From contig JADKJV010000007.1 in NCBI GenBank assembly GCA_016720825.1, forward strand, positions 62,001 to 126,000: 64,000 nt of DNA, in the 5' to 3' direction. The position numbers were made by a program, and so were the translations under genes. Under the pieces are notes generated by a model, which was not told the origin of the DNA, made no database searches, and saw nothing but the letters and a program-made list of their open reading frames with translations. This DNA comes from Chitinophagaceae bacterium (GTDB lineage Bacteria; Bacteroidota; Bacteroidia; Chitinophagales; Chitinophagaceae). Numbering within the stretch: position 1 is the stretch's first letter; every line of letters starts with the position of its first letter. Below are positions 15,223-24,393 of the stretch, piece after piece.

Positions 15223-17517
15223 ATGGGAACTACAGTTAAAAAATCGCCGGCCAGGAAAACGGCTGTCACTACAGCGGCGAAAACAGTTAAGGCTAAAGAA
15301 AACGGCAAATCTGCCAAAGGGTCTCACCGTTTTGACCTCCACAAAGAATTACAGAAGTATTTTGGGTTTAATAAATTCAAAGGCACGCAGGAAAAGGCCA
15401 TTGAATCCCTGCTCTCGGGCCGCGATACGTTCGTGATTATGCCTACCGGCGGCGGCAAAAGCCTTTGTTACCAGTTGCCCGCCATGGTTTTGGAAGGGGT
15501 GGCCATTATTGTCTCCCCGCTGATTGCGCTGATGAAAAACCAGGTTGACCTGGTACGTGGTTACAGCAGTAATGATGAGGTAGCGCATTTCCTGAATTCA
15601 ACATTGAATAAAAAAGAGATCAAGGAAGTGCATGATGACCTGCTTTCGGGCAGGACCAAAATGCTGTACGTAGCGCCGGAAACGCTGACTAAACAGGAAA
15701 ACCTGGAATTCTTCTCCGACCTGAAAGTTTCATTTTTTGCGGTGGATGAAGCGCATTGTATTTCAGAATGGGGACATGATTTCCGTCCGGAATACCGCCG
15801 GCTCCGCGAAATGATGATCCAGATCAATCCGGATGTACCGGTTGTCGCGCTTACTGCCACGGCCACACCGAAAGTGCAGAGTGATATTATCAAAAACCTG
15901 GATCTCCGTGATCCCAGTGTGTTCATTTCTTCTTTCAACCGTCCGAACCTGTATTATGAAGTGCTGCCGAAAATCAAAAAGGCGCAGACTGATGAGAATA
16001 TTGTCCGCTTTATCAAAAGCATGAAGAATAAGAGCGGTATTATTTATACGCTGAACCGCAAGACAACGGAAGAGCTGGCTGATATCCTCAATGCCAATGG
16101 CATAAAGGCGGTGGCTTACCATGCGGGTCTCGACAGCAAGATCAGAGCCGAGCGCCAGGATCTTTTCCTGGGTGAAGATGTGCAGGTGATCTGTGCAACG
16201 ATTGCTTTTGGAATGGGTATTGATAAACCGGATATCCGTTTTGTGATCCATTATAATATTCCCAAGTCGATTGAGAATTTTTACCAGGAAACCGGCCGCG
16301 CCGGCCGCGACGGACTGGAAGGAAAATGTGTTTTATATTATTCGCATAAGGATGTCAGCAAGCTGGAGCACCTGATGCGCGACAAGCCGCTGAGTGAAAG
16401 AGAAGTGGGCGCACAGCTGATTAATGAAACGGTTGCTTTTGCAGAGACCGGTGTTTGCCGGCGCAAAGTGCTGATGAGTTATTTCGGCGAGGAATATGAA
16501 AATGAGAATTGCGGCCAGTGTGACAACTGCAAGCATCCGAAAGAAAAAATGGAAGCCAAAGAGCAGGCTGTGATCGTGCTGAAGGCAATCCGTGCGCTGG
16601 ATGAAAGGTTTGCTACCGAATATGTGGTGCAGATTATCAGTGGGAAGCTGACGCCGCAGATACAAATGTTCCGTCATGATGCGCTGGATGTTTTTGCCTG
16701 CGGTAATGACCATGATGCGCATTTCTGGAATTCACTGATCCGCCAGTTATTGCTGGGTGGATTGCTGAGTAAGGATATTGAAGAATATGGTGTGCTGAAG
16801 TTTACCAAAAAAGGTGAAGCATTCCTGAAGAAGCCCAAATCATTCCCGATTGTGCTGAATAACCAATATGAAGAAGCCAATGCGGATGATGAAGAAGCAA
16901 CAGAAGCCACTGGTGGTGCTGCTGCCGATGAAAGGCTCTTCAATATGCTGATGGAATTAAGGCAGAAGGAAGCTAAAAAGAAAAACCTCCCGCCGTTTGT
17001 GATATTCCTGGAATCTTCTTTACAAGACATGGCTACGTTCTACCCGATTACCCTGGAAGGGCTGGAAAAATGCCAGGGGGTGAGCAAGGGCAAGGCGCTG
17101 AAATATGGCCGGCCGTTTGTGGAGCTGATCGTGGCGTTTGTGGAAGAGAATAATGTGGAGCGCCCGGATGATTTTGTGATGAAGAGCGTGGTGAATAAAA
17201 GCGGCAGTAAAGTATATATTATACAAAATACAGATAAGAAAGTTTCACTCGAAACTATTGCCAAGAACAAGGGATGGCGCATGGATGAGATGCTGGAGGA
17301 AATGGAAACCATTGCAGCCAGCGGCACCAAACTCAATTTGGATTATGCTATTGATGAGATGCTGGATGAAGATGACCAGGATGAAATCATTGAGTATTTC
17401 AAGGGTTGTGAAACCTCATCATTGCAGGTGGCGCAGGATGAACTGGCCGAATACAATTTCAACTGGGAGCAGTTGAAGATAATGCGGATCAAGTTTTTAA
17501 GTGAATATGGCATGTAG
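15223..17517 (+). CDS. recQ: ATP-dependent DNA helicase RecQ
   Basis: 764 residues. After a Lys/Ala-rich N-terminal tail (1-35) come the RecQ motif 0 (YFGFNKFKGTQEKAI), Walker A PTGGGKS, the DEAH box in VDEAHCISEWGHDFRPEYRRL, and motif VI (QETGRAGRDG). The zinc-binding part has four cysteines (CRRK...CGQCDNC), followed by a winged helix and an HRDC domain (about 590-650). The extra C-terminal 110 residues, containing an acidic DEMLDEDDQDE stretch, match the extended helix-turn-helix end seen in Bacteroidota RecQ. It unwinds DNA 3'-5' in recombination repair. Confidence 0.95.
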   Translation: MGTTVKKSPARKTAVTTAAKTVKAKENGKSAKGSHRFDLHKELQKYFGFNKFKGTQEKAIESLLSGRDTFVIMPTGGGKSLCYQLPAMVLEGVAIIVSPLIALMKNQVDLVRGYSSNDEVAHFLNSTLNKKEIKEVHDDLLSGRTKMLYVAPETLTKQENLEFFSDLKVSFFAVDEAHCISEWGHDFRPEYRRLREMMIQINPDVPVVALTATATPKVQSDIIKNLDLRDPSVFISSFNRPNLYYEVLPKIKKAQTDENIVRFIKSMKNKSGIIYTLNRKTTEELADILNANGIKAVAYHAGLDSKIRAERQDLFLGEDVQVICATIAFGMGIDKPDIRFVIHYNIPKSIENFYQETGRAGRDGLEGKCVLYYSHKDVSKLEHLMRDKPLSEREVGAQLINETVAFAETGVCRRKVLMSYFGEEYENENCGQCDNCKHPKEKMEAKEQAVIVLKAIRALDERFATEYVVQIISGKLTPQIQMFRHDALDVFACGNDHDAHFWNSLIRQLLLGGLLSKDIEEYGVLKFTKKGEAFLKKPKSFPIVLNNQYEEANADDEEATEATGGAAADERLFNMLMELRQKEAKKKNLPPFVIFLESSLQDMATFYPITLEGLEKCQGVSKGKALKYGRPFVELIVAFVEENNVERPDDFVMKSVVNKSGSKVYIIQNTDKKVSLETIAKNKGWRMDEMLEEMETIAASGTKLNLDYAIDEMLDEDDQDEIIEYFKGCETSSLQVAQDELAEYNFNWEQLKIMRIKFLSEYGM

Positions 17518-17708
17518 ATAAGTATTACACTGTTTCAGTTTAATAATTTCAAAGAACGGAAACCCGCAAACAGATATTCCTTTTTTGCGAAGTGTTTGCG
17601 GAAAAGGATGACTTCTATGTGGATGAATGTTGACGAGCGTCAATACTGCTTCTGTACCTAAAACATATTTTCAGGACAGCATTGATATTGCGGGAACCAA
17701 AAAACAAC

Positions 17709-19643
17709 ATGCGCCTAAAACCTACTATAAAAATTGCCCTCATTTATTTTGCCGTAGGCGTGTTTTGGATTTACCTGAGCGACCGGCTTCTTTTTTTTAT
17801 TCTTCAGTTTTAGAGATGAATCAAAGCATATTCTTTTCCAGAATATCAAAGGATTCGTATATGTTACTGTTACTGCTTTCCTGCTGTACAAGCTGATTCG
17901 TGTTTATTATAAGAAAAATGAGGACCGTTTGGCAGAGCTCGAATCACGTCAGCAGGAGCTGAATTCCATCCAGCAATTAACGCTCACCGGTACCTGGGAA
18001 TATGATTATTCAGGCGGGGGGACATATTGGTCGCCGATGGCTGCTGAAATATTTGAAGAACAGGGGCATAAACCGATATTCACTGATATCAGCCTGAGTG
18101 CGTATATCAAAGAAGAGCATTACCGGCTATTATTCGAGAGCCTGATTAAAAAATCAAAATCTGATAACAGCGCATTCGGGTAGGTCGTTTGCGGATGGCC
18201 TGGATCGGGCTGGTGGATGAAGACAGCCTGGTGATTGTACCTACTGCATCTGCCGGATTGGTGGATGGTTACCTGGATAATATAAAGATTACGATAAAGG
18301 ATGAACCGGAGGGCCGTGGTCCTACCGGATCCGCGCTCCGTTTGGGTCAGTATTTTGTGGTGAATGATGTGGAAACGGATATCCGGGTAAAACCCTGGCG
18401 TGAGGAACAATTGAAAAGAGGATACTTATCTTCTGTGGCGATTCCGATTCTAAAATTCGGCAGGGTGATTGGCGCGTTTACTTTATATGGTTCCACTAAA
18501 TACTTTTTTACAGAAAATGAGTTGAACCTGCTGATAGATGCCACGGCGGATATTTCTTTTGCGCTGGAGAATATGGAACTGGAAAGCATGCGCAATGTAG
18601 CGGAAGAGAAAATGAGTGAGGCGCTGGAGAAGTATGATATCGTGTCGAGTGCCACCAGTGATACGATCTGGGATTGGGATGTAACAACAATGAAATTGAA
18701 TTACAACCAGGGTATGACAAGGGTGTTTGGTTATACCCCGTCGATGATCCGTCCGGACCGCAATTGGTATTTGTCTAAGATCCATCCCAACAGTATAGAT
18801 AATCTCAGGGGAATTCTCCGCGAAATTTTCCGTGAGAAAAAACAGGTTTTCCAGGCAGATTTCCGTTTCCGTTGTGCAGATGGCAGCTATAAATTTGTAC
18901 ACACCCGTGCGTATGTGCGTTATAATTATGCAGGAAGGCCCGTGCGGGTGATTGGCAGTATGCATGATGATACGCCCGCAAAGGAACTGGAACAGAAAGT
19001 GGAGAAAGCGATTATCCATACCCAGGAAAAAGAAAGGGAACAGATAGGTATGGAGCTGCATGATAATGTGAATCAGATTTTATCTGCGTCGCTGAATTAT
19101 ATCGGGATTGTGCGTTCTGATATCCAGAAGCTTGGGCAGAATGATGTGGCGGTTGTAAAAAGTGAAACGCTGATCCGGGATGCGATTAATGAGATCAGGC
19201 GGTTATCGCACCAGCTGGCGCCGGTATCTATCAAGGATATTTCCATCCGGGAGGTGTTTGAATTCCTGGCGGATAATATTAATGTAGGCAAGAAGTTCAA
19301 AGTAACTATCAGTGTGAATCCCCGGGCCAACAATATGGGCGACACCTACCTGAAGATGACGTTATACCGTATCCTGCAGGAGCAGCTGACAAATATTGTA
19401 AAATATGCAAATGCGTCTGAAGTGAGTATCGGTTTATCGCTAAAAACCGGCTCCCTGATCCTGAAAATCAGCGATAATGGCCGTGGTTTCGACCCGACGG
19501 TCCGTTCCGGTGGTATTGGCCTGGAAAATATCAAGCGCAGGGCCAATCTTTTTGCTGGCCATTTCAAGCTCAATACGGCTCCCGGCCGTGGTTGTATGGT
19601 AACCGTTGATATTCCGGCTCCTGAGGAAAATGCGGTAGCCTAA
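17709..19643 (+). pseudogene. broken PAS-GAF sensor histidine kinase (HisKA_3 type)
   Basis: The natural start is MRLKPTIKIALIYFAVGVFW (17709), a membrane segment. A run of eight T (17791-17798) then shifts the frame; one more T would continue into a second membrane segment (NIKGFVYVTVTAFLLYKLI) and a PAS domain (GTWEYDYSGGG...). That frame hits a stop at 18181. The sequence resumes in another frame in the middle of a GAF domain (MAWIGLVDE...), so the end of the PAS and start of the GAF are missing. From 18189 the rest is intact: GAF, a second PAS, the H-box ELHDNVNQILSASLNYIG and an HATPase domain ending at 19643. The C-terminal 484 residues could still be expressed alone, but the sensor part is destroyed. 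No response regulator is adjacent. Confidence 0.75.
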
Positions 19644-19792
19644 TAAGTCAATACTATTTCTGTGATTTCTGTTCATTTTTTAGGGTGAAATGCCTATTTT
19701 TGCTGCCCTGAAAGCAGTTCAAAAGCAGAAAACATGAGGTTTTCGTTTGTGAACAGAGCCTGAAAGGCGCCCAAAAGCAGAGGTAGAGCGGT

Positions 19793-19884
19793 AAACCCGA
19801 CTACGCTAAAGCTTCGGTTTGAAAAATCCGCCTTCGCTAAGGCTTCGGCGGAGAACACCACCTCTCGCCAAAGCTTCGGCTGGT
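19793..19884 (+). repeat. three conserved-core hairpins upstream of the tRNA
   Basis: Three short stem-loops share the core CGCTAAAGCTTC but have different, internally complementary stems: AAACC/GGTTT (19793-19797 with 19816-19820), TCCGCC/GGCGGA (19827-19832 with 19847-19852) and ACCA/TGGT (19857-19860 with 19881-19884). All three keep CC...GG next to the core. They end 6 bases before the tRNA. Confidence 0.65.
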
Positions 19885-19890
19885 AATAAA

Positions 19891-19962
19891 GGTGCGGTAG
19901 CTCAGTTGGTAGAGCAAAGGACTGAAAATCCTTGTGTCCGCGGTTCGATCCCGCCCACACCA
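19891..19962 (+). tRNA. tRNA-Phe (GAA), imperfect
   Basis: D arm GCTC/GAGC, anticodon arm AAGGA-CTGAAAA-TCCTT with anticodon GAA, and T loop TTCGATC are normal. The 3' half is one nucleotide short of the standard 73. If the acceptor GGTGCGG pairs with CCACACC, the T stem has only four pairs and there is a C5/A68 mismatch. CCA is not encoded, as is usual in this phylum. It is either a real but odd tRNA, a degenerate copy, or a sequence with an indel. A strong terminator follows at 19974. Confidence 0.85.
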
Positions 19963-19973
19963 CGGTGAAGCAG

Positions 19974-20004
19974 AAAAAACCCAGGCATAATGCCTGGGTT
20001 TTTT
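19974..20004 (+). terminator. rho-independent terminator after tRNA-Phe
   Basis: An 8-bp perfect stem CCCAGGCA/TGCCTGGG (19980-19987 with 19991-19998), a TAA loop, six A before and six T after. It is symmetrical, so it could work in both directions. Confidence 0.9.
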
Positions 20005-20325
20005 GCATTCAGGCTTCGGCTTAGAGAATTAAAGCAGCACGTTTACTAAAGTTGGCTCAGCCTGAATGCAGGCAGGCTCAGGTTAAACGAAGCCAGACTT
20101 CGGCTTAATGGACTAAAGAAGTACGTTCACTAAACCGGGCTCAGTCTGAATACAACTGGACTTTGTTTGGGCGCAACCAAACTTCGGCTTAGTTTACTAA
20201 AGAAGAACGAGTTCTAAACCAGGCTCAGATTGAACGAAGCCAAACAAAAGTTGGATGCAGCCAGACTGAGGCAAGTTTAGGAAATGATTCGATTATAGGA
20301 AAACCAAGCCGAAGGCGGCTGCCGC
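20005..20325 (+). repeat. array of long-form conserved-core elements
   Basis: At least three tandem copies of a core of about 43 bases, starting TCGGCTTA, containing ACTAAAG...ACG...ACTAAAC and ending GGCTC. Each sits inside its own inverted repeat: GCATTCAGGCT/AGCCTGAATGC (20005-20015 with 20059-20069, 11 bp), CAGACT/AGTCTG (20094-20099 with 20143-20148) and CAAACT/AGATTG (20178-20183 with 20227-20232, one mismatch). A diverged inverted copy follows at about 20262-20322. The stems differ between copies while the core is kept. Confidence 0.7.
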
Positions 20326-20330
20326 CGCCC

Positions 20331-21566
20331 TTAATTCTTATTTGTTACCCATCTCCCACCCCCACTCACACTTTTATACGACCCCCAGGTGCCACTCAAT
20401 GTATTGTTTTGCAAGGTGCCGGATAATGAAAATTCGGAGCCGCTGGTGTATTTATAATTTGCAGTGAGTACATTATTGGTAAAACTGTATGTTCCACTGG
20501 CAATGACATTTCCGCTTTCATTCAGCAATTGTATACTGCCATCTGCATTTAACTGGAATGAATAAAAACTGGGTGTTGCAGATTCCCCGCTGCCATAAGT
20601 ACCTGTCCATTTTCCGGTAATACTTGTTGCTGCATTCAGATTCGTTTGGTTAAGGGTTTTAGTACCAACAGGCTGCTTTGTCATTTTGGGTGACTGGGTT
20701 GGAGGAGGTGGCGGAGTTGATTTTATAAACTCAACTTTTAAATACATTCCGTAGTTGCCATGATCCCTTGTATTACCAAGTCCTTCTTCATTAAACACTA
20801 CGGGTATGTTGCCAACATCTGTATGACCCCGCATACCGATATTACTAAATTGCATGCCTGCTACCTTTTCAAGCAGTTCGGCGCCCATACTGATTACAAT
20901 GGGTACATAACCTCCGTTTGTTGACATCCCAATCGGACGGTTACCGGGACGGTTACTTACTGACTGAAGAATACCTGAACACTCCGGAAGACCCAGGTAC
21001 CCAGTGCCATTCCTTCTAAAACAACTCTGGTCATCCACGGTAGGAAAGCAGTACCTGACATGCTCCACGATTTTGGTATTCATCTGTGGAAATGCACTCA
21101 TGATTGACTCTTCAAATGAGGTCTGTACATTAAAGTTATTATTATCCCATTCCCAGATACTGGGTACAAGACTGACCACATCGCCTACGCCAATTGTCAC
21201 ATCCAGTATCGGGACATTACAACTCACCACATCGTCTGTTTTAATGCCGCCCCTGTTATTGCCTAAAATATCAGTGGCAGATCCTGCACTGGTGCGGCTG
21301 CTGAAAGAGCCCGTGGCGTCACCAAAAACACCTGTAATAGTTTTACTGCTCAGTTTGGTATTGCCATTGATGCCGGCAACAGTGTACATAAAACTGAAAA
21401 ACACTTCATCTTTTTTTCCATCACCGTCAAATATGTCATCAGACGTTTCTTTCGTACAAAAGAACCTAACCAATGTAACTTTTACCCGGCCCGGACTGGA
21501 AAAATTCCATTGCCCAAAAGAGCTGCTGGTGATAAGGAACGCGAGGAATGAGAAAAGGAGTTTCAT
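20331..21566 (-). CDS. secreted protein with lipocalin-like C-terminal domain, unknown function
   Basis: 411 residues with a signal peptide (MKLLFSFLAFLITSSSFGQ). Residues about 20-285 form an uncharacterised domain that resembles the N-terminus of the protein encoded at 37640: both have a VPSIWEWD/LPTIWERD segment, RPIG, and a closing VxFNEE...HGNY...LKV. A Pro-rich linker (STPPPPPTQ) leads to a C-terminal domain of about 90 residues (GKWTGTYGSG...GTYSFTNN...LSGTWGS) with the repeating strand pattern of small lipocalin/META-like barrels. It is probably exported to the periplasm or surface. No catalytic motif was seen. Confidence 0.75.
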   Translation of the reverse strand: MKLLFSFLAFLITSSSFGQWNFSSPGRVKVTLVRFFCTKETSDDIFDGDGKKDEVFFSFMYTVAGINGNTKLSSKTITGVFGDATGSFSSRTSAGSATDILGNNRGGIKTDDVVSCNVPILDVTIGVGDVVSLVPSIWEWDNNNFNVQTSFEESIMSAFPQMNTKIVEHVRYCFPTVDDQSCFRRNGTGYLGLPECSGILQSVSNRPGNRPIGMSTNGGYVPIVISMGAELLEKVAGMQFSNIGMRGHTDVGNIPVVFNEEGLGNTRDHGNYGMYLKVEFIKSTPPPPPTQSPKMTKQPVGTKTLNQTNLNAATSITGKWTGTYGSGESATPSFYSFQLNADGSIQLLNESGNVIASGTYSFTNNVLTANYKYTSGSEFSLSGTLQNNTLSGTWGSYKSVSGGGRWVTNKN

Positions 21567-21659
21567 GATATATATTATTTGATTATAAGACCGGGTTGTT
21601 GATACATCAATATTACCATTTGTGAGGTGGTGGCATATACTGGAAAGACATGATATTTC

Positions 21660-21836
21660 GGGGCTTCGGCAGGCTCAGTCCGGGGCTTCGGCAGGCTCAG
21701 TCCGGGGCTTCGGCTCAGTCTGCCTTCGGCTTGACTTACTAAAGCAGAACTTTCACTAAACCAGGCTCAGTCAGACTGAGCCGAATTTCGGAGTCTTTCG
21801 TCTTTCAGAAAATCAAGCCGAAGGCTGACTGAGCCT
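21660..21836. repeat. short- and long-form conserved-core elements
   Basis: Two perfect 22-base units plus a shortened third (GGGGCT-TCGGCAGGCTC-AGTCC; 21660-21681, 21682-21703, then from 21704) lead into a long-form copy enclosed by an 11-bp inverted repeat GGCTCAGTCTG/CAGACTGAGCC (about 21713-21780). An inverted diverged copy follows to 21836. This fills most of the 339-base gap between two minus-strand secreted-protein genes. Confidence 0.65.
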
Positions 21837-21905
21837 ATAAAAAAACCACCCCAGTATTTTTACCAGGATGGCTATAAATATTCAATGAGAAGGAATAGGT
21901 TAAAA

Positions 21906-23513
21906 TCAATCCCTGTACGCTCTTACATAAGCATCCAATTCATTCTTGCTCGACTGGCTTTCCAGCAATACATACAATTGGCTGAAATTATCCCGGTCGG
22001 TCACTGAACGGTAAGATAATTTGGCCAGCTGCAGCCTGTTACCTTCAGCAGAAACCATCGGAATTAATTGCTGAACCTGGGCGCTGCTGAAATAATTGTT
22101 GGTGTTGTTGAACACCTCGGTCAGGGAATTCATTTGTTCAAAAGGCAGGTATTGTCTTTCGATACCCTGAATCAGTACTGTAAAACGGGCATCTGTCATG
22201 GCCACGTTCGGACTGCTGCCTGTGCTGTAATTGTTGTTTACATAAGCATTCAGTTCGTTCTTTCCCTGCTGGCTGCTGATCAGATTAACAACCTGGTTGA
22301 AATTACCGGGATCGGTAATGGTGCGGTAAGATATTTTAGCTAACTGAAGCCTGTTATTCTCCCCGCTTGTGATTTGAATTAACTGGCTAGCCTGGTAGCT
22401 GCTGAAGTAATTGTCTGTGTTATTAAATGCATTAGTTAAGGAACTCATCTGGTTATTATCGGGCCACTGTCTTTTAATTTCCTGGTATAAATTCATAAAC
22501 CTGTTGTCTGACATGGCAGTATTAGAACCGTTACCGGTGTTGCTATTGTTATTTACATAAGCATTCAGTTCGTTCTTACCTGACTGGCTATAGATCAGGT
22601 TGACTACCTGGTTGAAATTTTCCGGATCCGTAATGTTGCGATAAGACAATTTAGCCAACGCCAGCCTGTTGTTCTCACTGCTGGCAATCTGGATTAACTG
22701 GCTGGCCTGGTTGCTGCTGAAGTAATTAGTCCTGTTATTAAACGCGTTGGTTAAAGAAGTGATCTGGCTGTTTACCGGCCATTGCCTTTTTATATTCTGG
22801 TATAGAATATTAAAATTGGCATCTGACATGGCCGTGTTCGTATATCCTTCATCATTGTAATTGCTCACAAAATCTTCCAGTTCATTCCTGCCGGCCTGGC
22901 TGCTGATGAGATAATACAAATCATCGAAGTTGCCCGGATCAGTAATAACGGGGTAAGATAATTTGGCCAGCTGGATCCTGTAGCTTTCTCCGTTTATCAA
23001 TTGAAGCAATTGTGAAACCTGTGCCGTACTGAAGTAATTATTACCATTATTAAAAGCATTGGTTATGGTTGCATTCTTCCTGGTAGTATTTGACTGATAC
23101 CTTACATTTCTCAACAACACATTGAAGTTAACATCACTCATGGCCACATGGTTGTTCACAGAGCCATTGCTTTTTGTTTCAATTAATTCAAGGCTGCCAT
23201 TCCTGTTTACTTTAATCAGCATGTCATATGAATACCGGAGATTAAAAGTTGCAGAAATCCTTTCAGTCCTGTTGCTGTTCTGGCTGGTGCGGGTCACCAG
23301 TAAGGTATGTGTCCCTAATTCAAGGTTGTTCATAGACACAGTAGTTTTTTCTACCAATGCCCGGGAATTATAATCGTTAGAATTCCTTGCATCAAGGGAT
23401 ATCTGTAAATTCTTACTGCCATTAATGATAATAGATACATCGCCTGTCCTTTGTTGTGAATTGACAGATAGAACTGTTAAAAAACTTAAGAGAAATATTG
23501 ATACTTTTTTCAT
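21906..23513 (-). CDS. secreted protein with four DUF4476 domains
   Basis: 535 residues. A signal peptide (MKKVSIFLLSFLTVLSVNSQ) is followed by a beta-sandwich-like domain of about 110 residues, then four tandem DUF4476 repeats of about 90-100 residues. Each begins AMSDxxF or AMTDARF and carries SLTNAFNN...NYFSSxQxSQLIQ...RLxLAKLSY and a closing KNELxAYV. DUF4476 is found almost only in Bacteroidota exported proteins and has no known function. The repeats are similar enough to suggest recent duplication inside the gene. AT-rich intergenic repeats lie on both sides. Confidence 0.85.
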   Translation of the reverse strand: MKKVSIFLLSFLTVLSVNSQQRTGDVSIIINGSKNLQISLDARNSNDYNSRALVEKTTVSMNNLELGTHTLLVTRTSQNSNRTERISATFNLRYSYDMLIKVNRNGSLELIETKSNGSVNNHVAMSDVNFNVLLRNVRYQSNTTRKNATITNAFNNGNNYFSTAQVSQLLQLINGESYRIQLAKLSYPVITDPGNFDDLYYLISSQAGRNELEDFVSNYNDEGYTNTAMSDANFNILYQNIKRQWPVNSQITSLTNAFNNRTNYFSSNQASQLIQIASSENNRLALAKLSYRNITDPENFNQVVNLIYSQSGKNELNAYVNNNSNTGNGSNTAMSDNRFMNLYQEIKRQWPDNNQMSSLTNAFNNTDNYFSSYQASQLIQITSGENNRLQLAKISYRTITDPGNFNQVVNLISSQQGKNELNAYVNNNYSTGSSPNVAMTDARFTVLIQGIERQYLPFEQMNSLTEVFNNTNNYFSSAQVQQLIPMVSAEGNRLQLAKLSYRSVTDRDNFSQLYVLLESQSSKNELDAYVRAYRD

Positions 23514-23627
23514 AAATAAAATAATCGTAAATAAAGTGTGTAGTGAAGTGTAAAGCTGGGCTTAAATACCGGGGAAAGTGTTATATAACGGGGGGAATGT
23601 TTTACATTATTCACATCTTTTTAACCA

Positions 23628-23748
23628 CCCCGCCTTCGCTTCGCTACTGCGGGCGGAAAGGGCACAAAGAAATACAACAAAGGTCACAAGGGTGTAATCC
23701 TTGTGACCTTTGTTGTATTTCTTTGTGATCCTTGTGGTAAAATTTGTA
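23628..23748. terminator. GC-rich core plus 29-bp perfect stem-loop
   Basis: 23628-23656 is the CCCGCCTTCGCTTCGCTAC element (stem CCCGC/GCGGG). It is followed by a hairpin with perfect 29-base arms (23663-23691 with 23699-23727) and a 7-base loop, built of CACAAAG and ACAACAAAGG units. It sits 23 bases past the stop of the response-regulator gene on the minus strand, so a role in ending or protecting that transcript is likely. Confidence 0.7.
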
Positions 23749-23750
23749 TA

Positions 23751-24365
23751 TCAAATAAAATGCTTCTGCGCTGCAAGCCGTATCAACGACGCCGTATTCT
23801 TAGCTTCAAACTTGGTCAGTAAATTATTCCGGTGAGTATCTACCGTAGAGGGGCTTATAAACAACTTGGCACCAATTTCAATATTGGTCATTCCTTCTGC
23901 AACGAGTTCAAGTACCTCTTTCTCGCGGCGGGTGAGCACTACGCCGGTATCATCTTGTTTTTTCAATACCTGCGATACGCCATCGCTTAAATAGGTTTTG
24001 CCTTTGGCTACAGTGGCGATGGCTTCCATGATTTCTTCCTGGGTGGCGTTTTTCAATACATACCCGGAGGCGCCGTTCTCCATCATCTTCTGGATAAAAC
24101 TTTGCTGGTTAAAAGTGCTGAGGCCGATGATAAATACAGATGGGTATTTTTCTTTGACTTCCTTGCATAAATCAATCCCGCTTTTATCGGGCATGCTGAT
24201 ATCCATTAAAATGATATCAGGCACCTGGTTGTGGAGAAACGACATACAGGATGCTGCATTGGTGGCATGGCCCAGCCATTCGATTCCTTTCTCATTTTGC
24301 AATAAAGAGCGGATGCCTTCGATTACCATGTAATGGTCGTCTACTATGAATACTTTAGTTGCCAT
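23751..24365 (-). CDS. NarL/LuxR-type response regulator
   Basis: 204 residues: a receiver domain (1-120) with VDDHYMV at the start, the phosphoacceptor Asp in IILMDISMPDKSG, and a conserved Lys near 107; then a LuxR helix-turn-helix (RREKEVLELVAEGMTNIEIGAKLFISPSTVDTHRNNLL). It is encoded 28 bp after its partner, the TPR histidine kinase at 24394, on the same strand. Together they form a two-component system of the type common in this phylum. The target genes are unknown. Confidence 0.93.
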   Translation of the reverse strand: MATKVFIVDDHYMVIEGIRSLLQNEKGIEWLGHATNAASCMSFLHNQVPDIILMDISMPDKSGIDLCKEVKEKYPSVFIIGLSTFNQQSFIQKMMENGASGYVLKNATQEEIMEAIATVAKGKTYLSDGVSQVLKKQDDTGVVLTRREKEVLELVAEGMTNIEIGAKLFISPSTVDTHRNNLLTKFEAKNTASLIRLAAQKHFI

Positions 24366-24393
24366 GGTTTGTTCTCCGTCATCGGAGAATATT

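Noticed and set aside
15763..16251. A 162-codon frame antisense to recQ
   Set aside because: Shadow of a strongly coding gene; His-rich random translation.
19694..20008. A minus-strand open frame of about 100 codons
   Set aside because: It covers the tRNA and hairpin repeats, so it is not coding.
20005..20325. Integron attC sites
   Set aside because: The elements lack attC R and L box motifs, there is no integrase, and no gene cassettes lie between copies.
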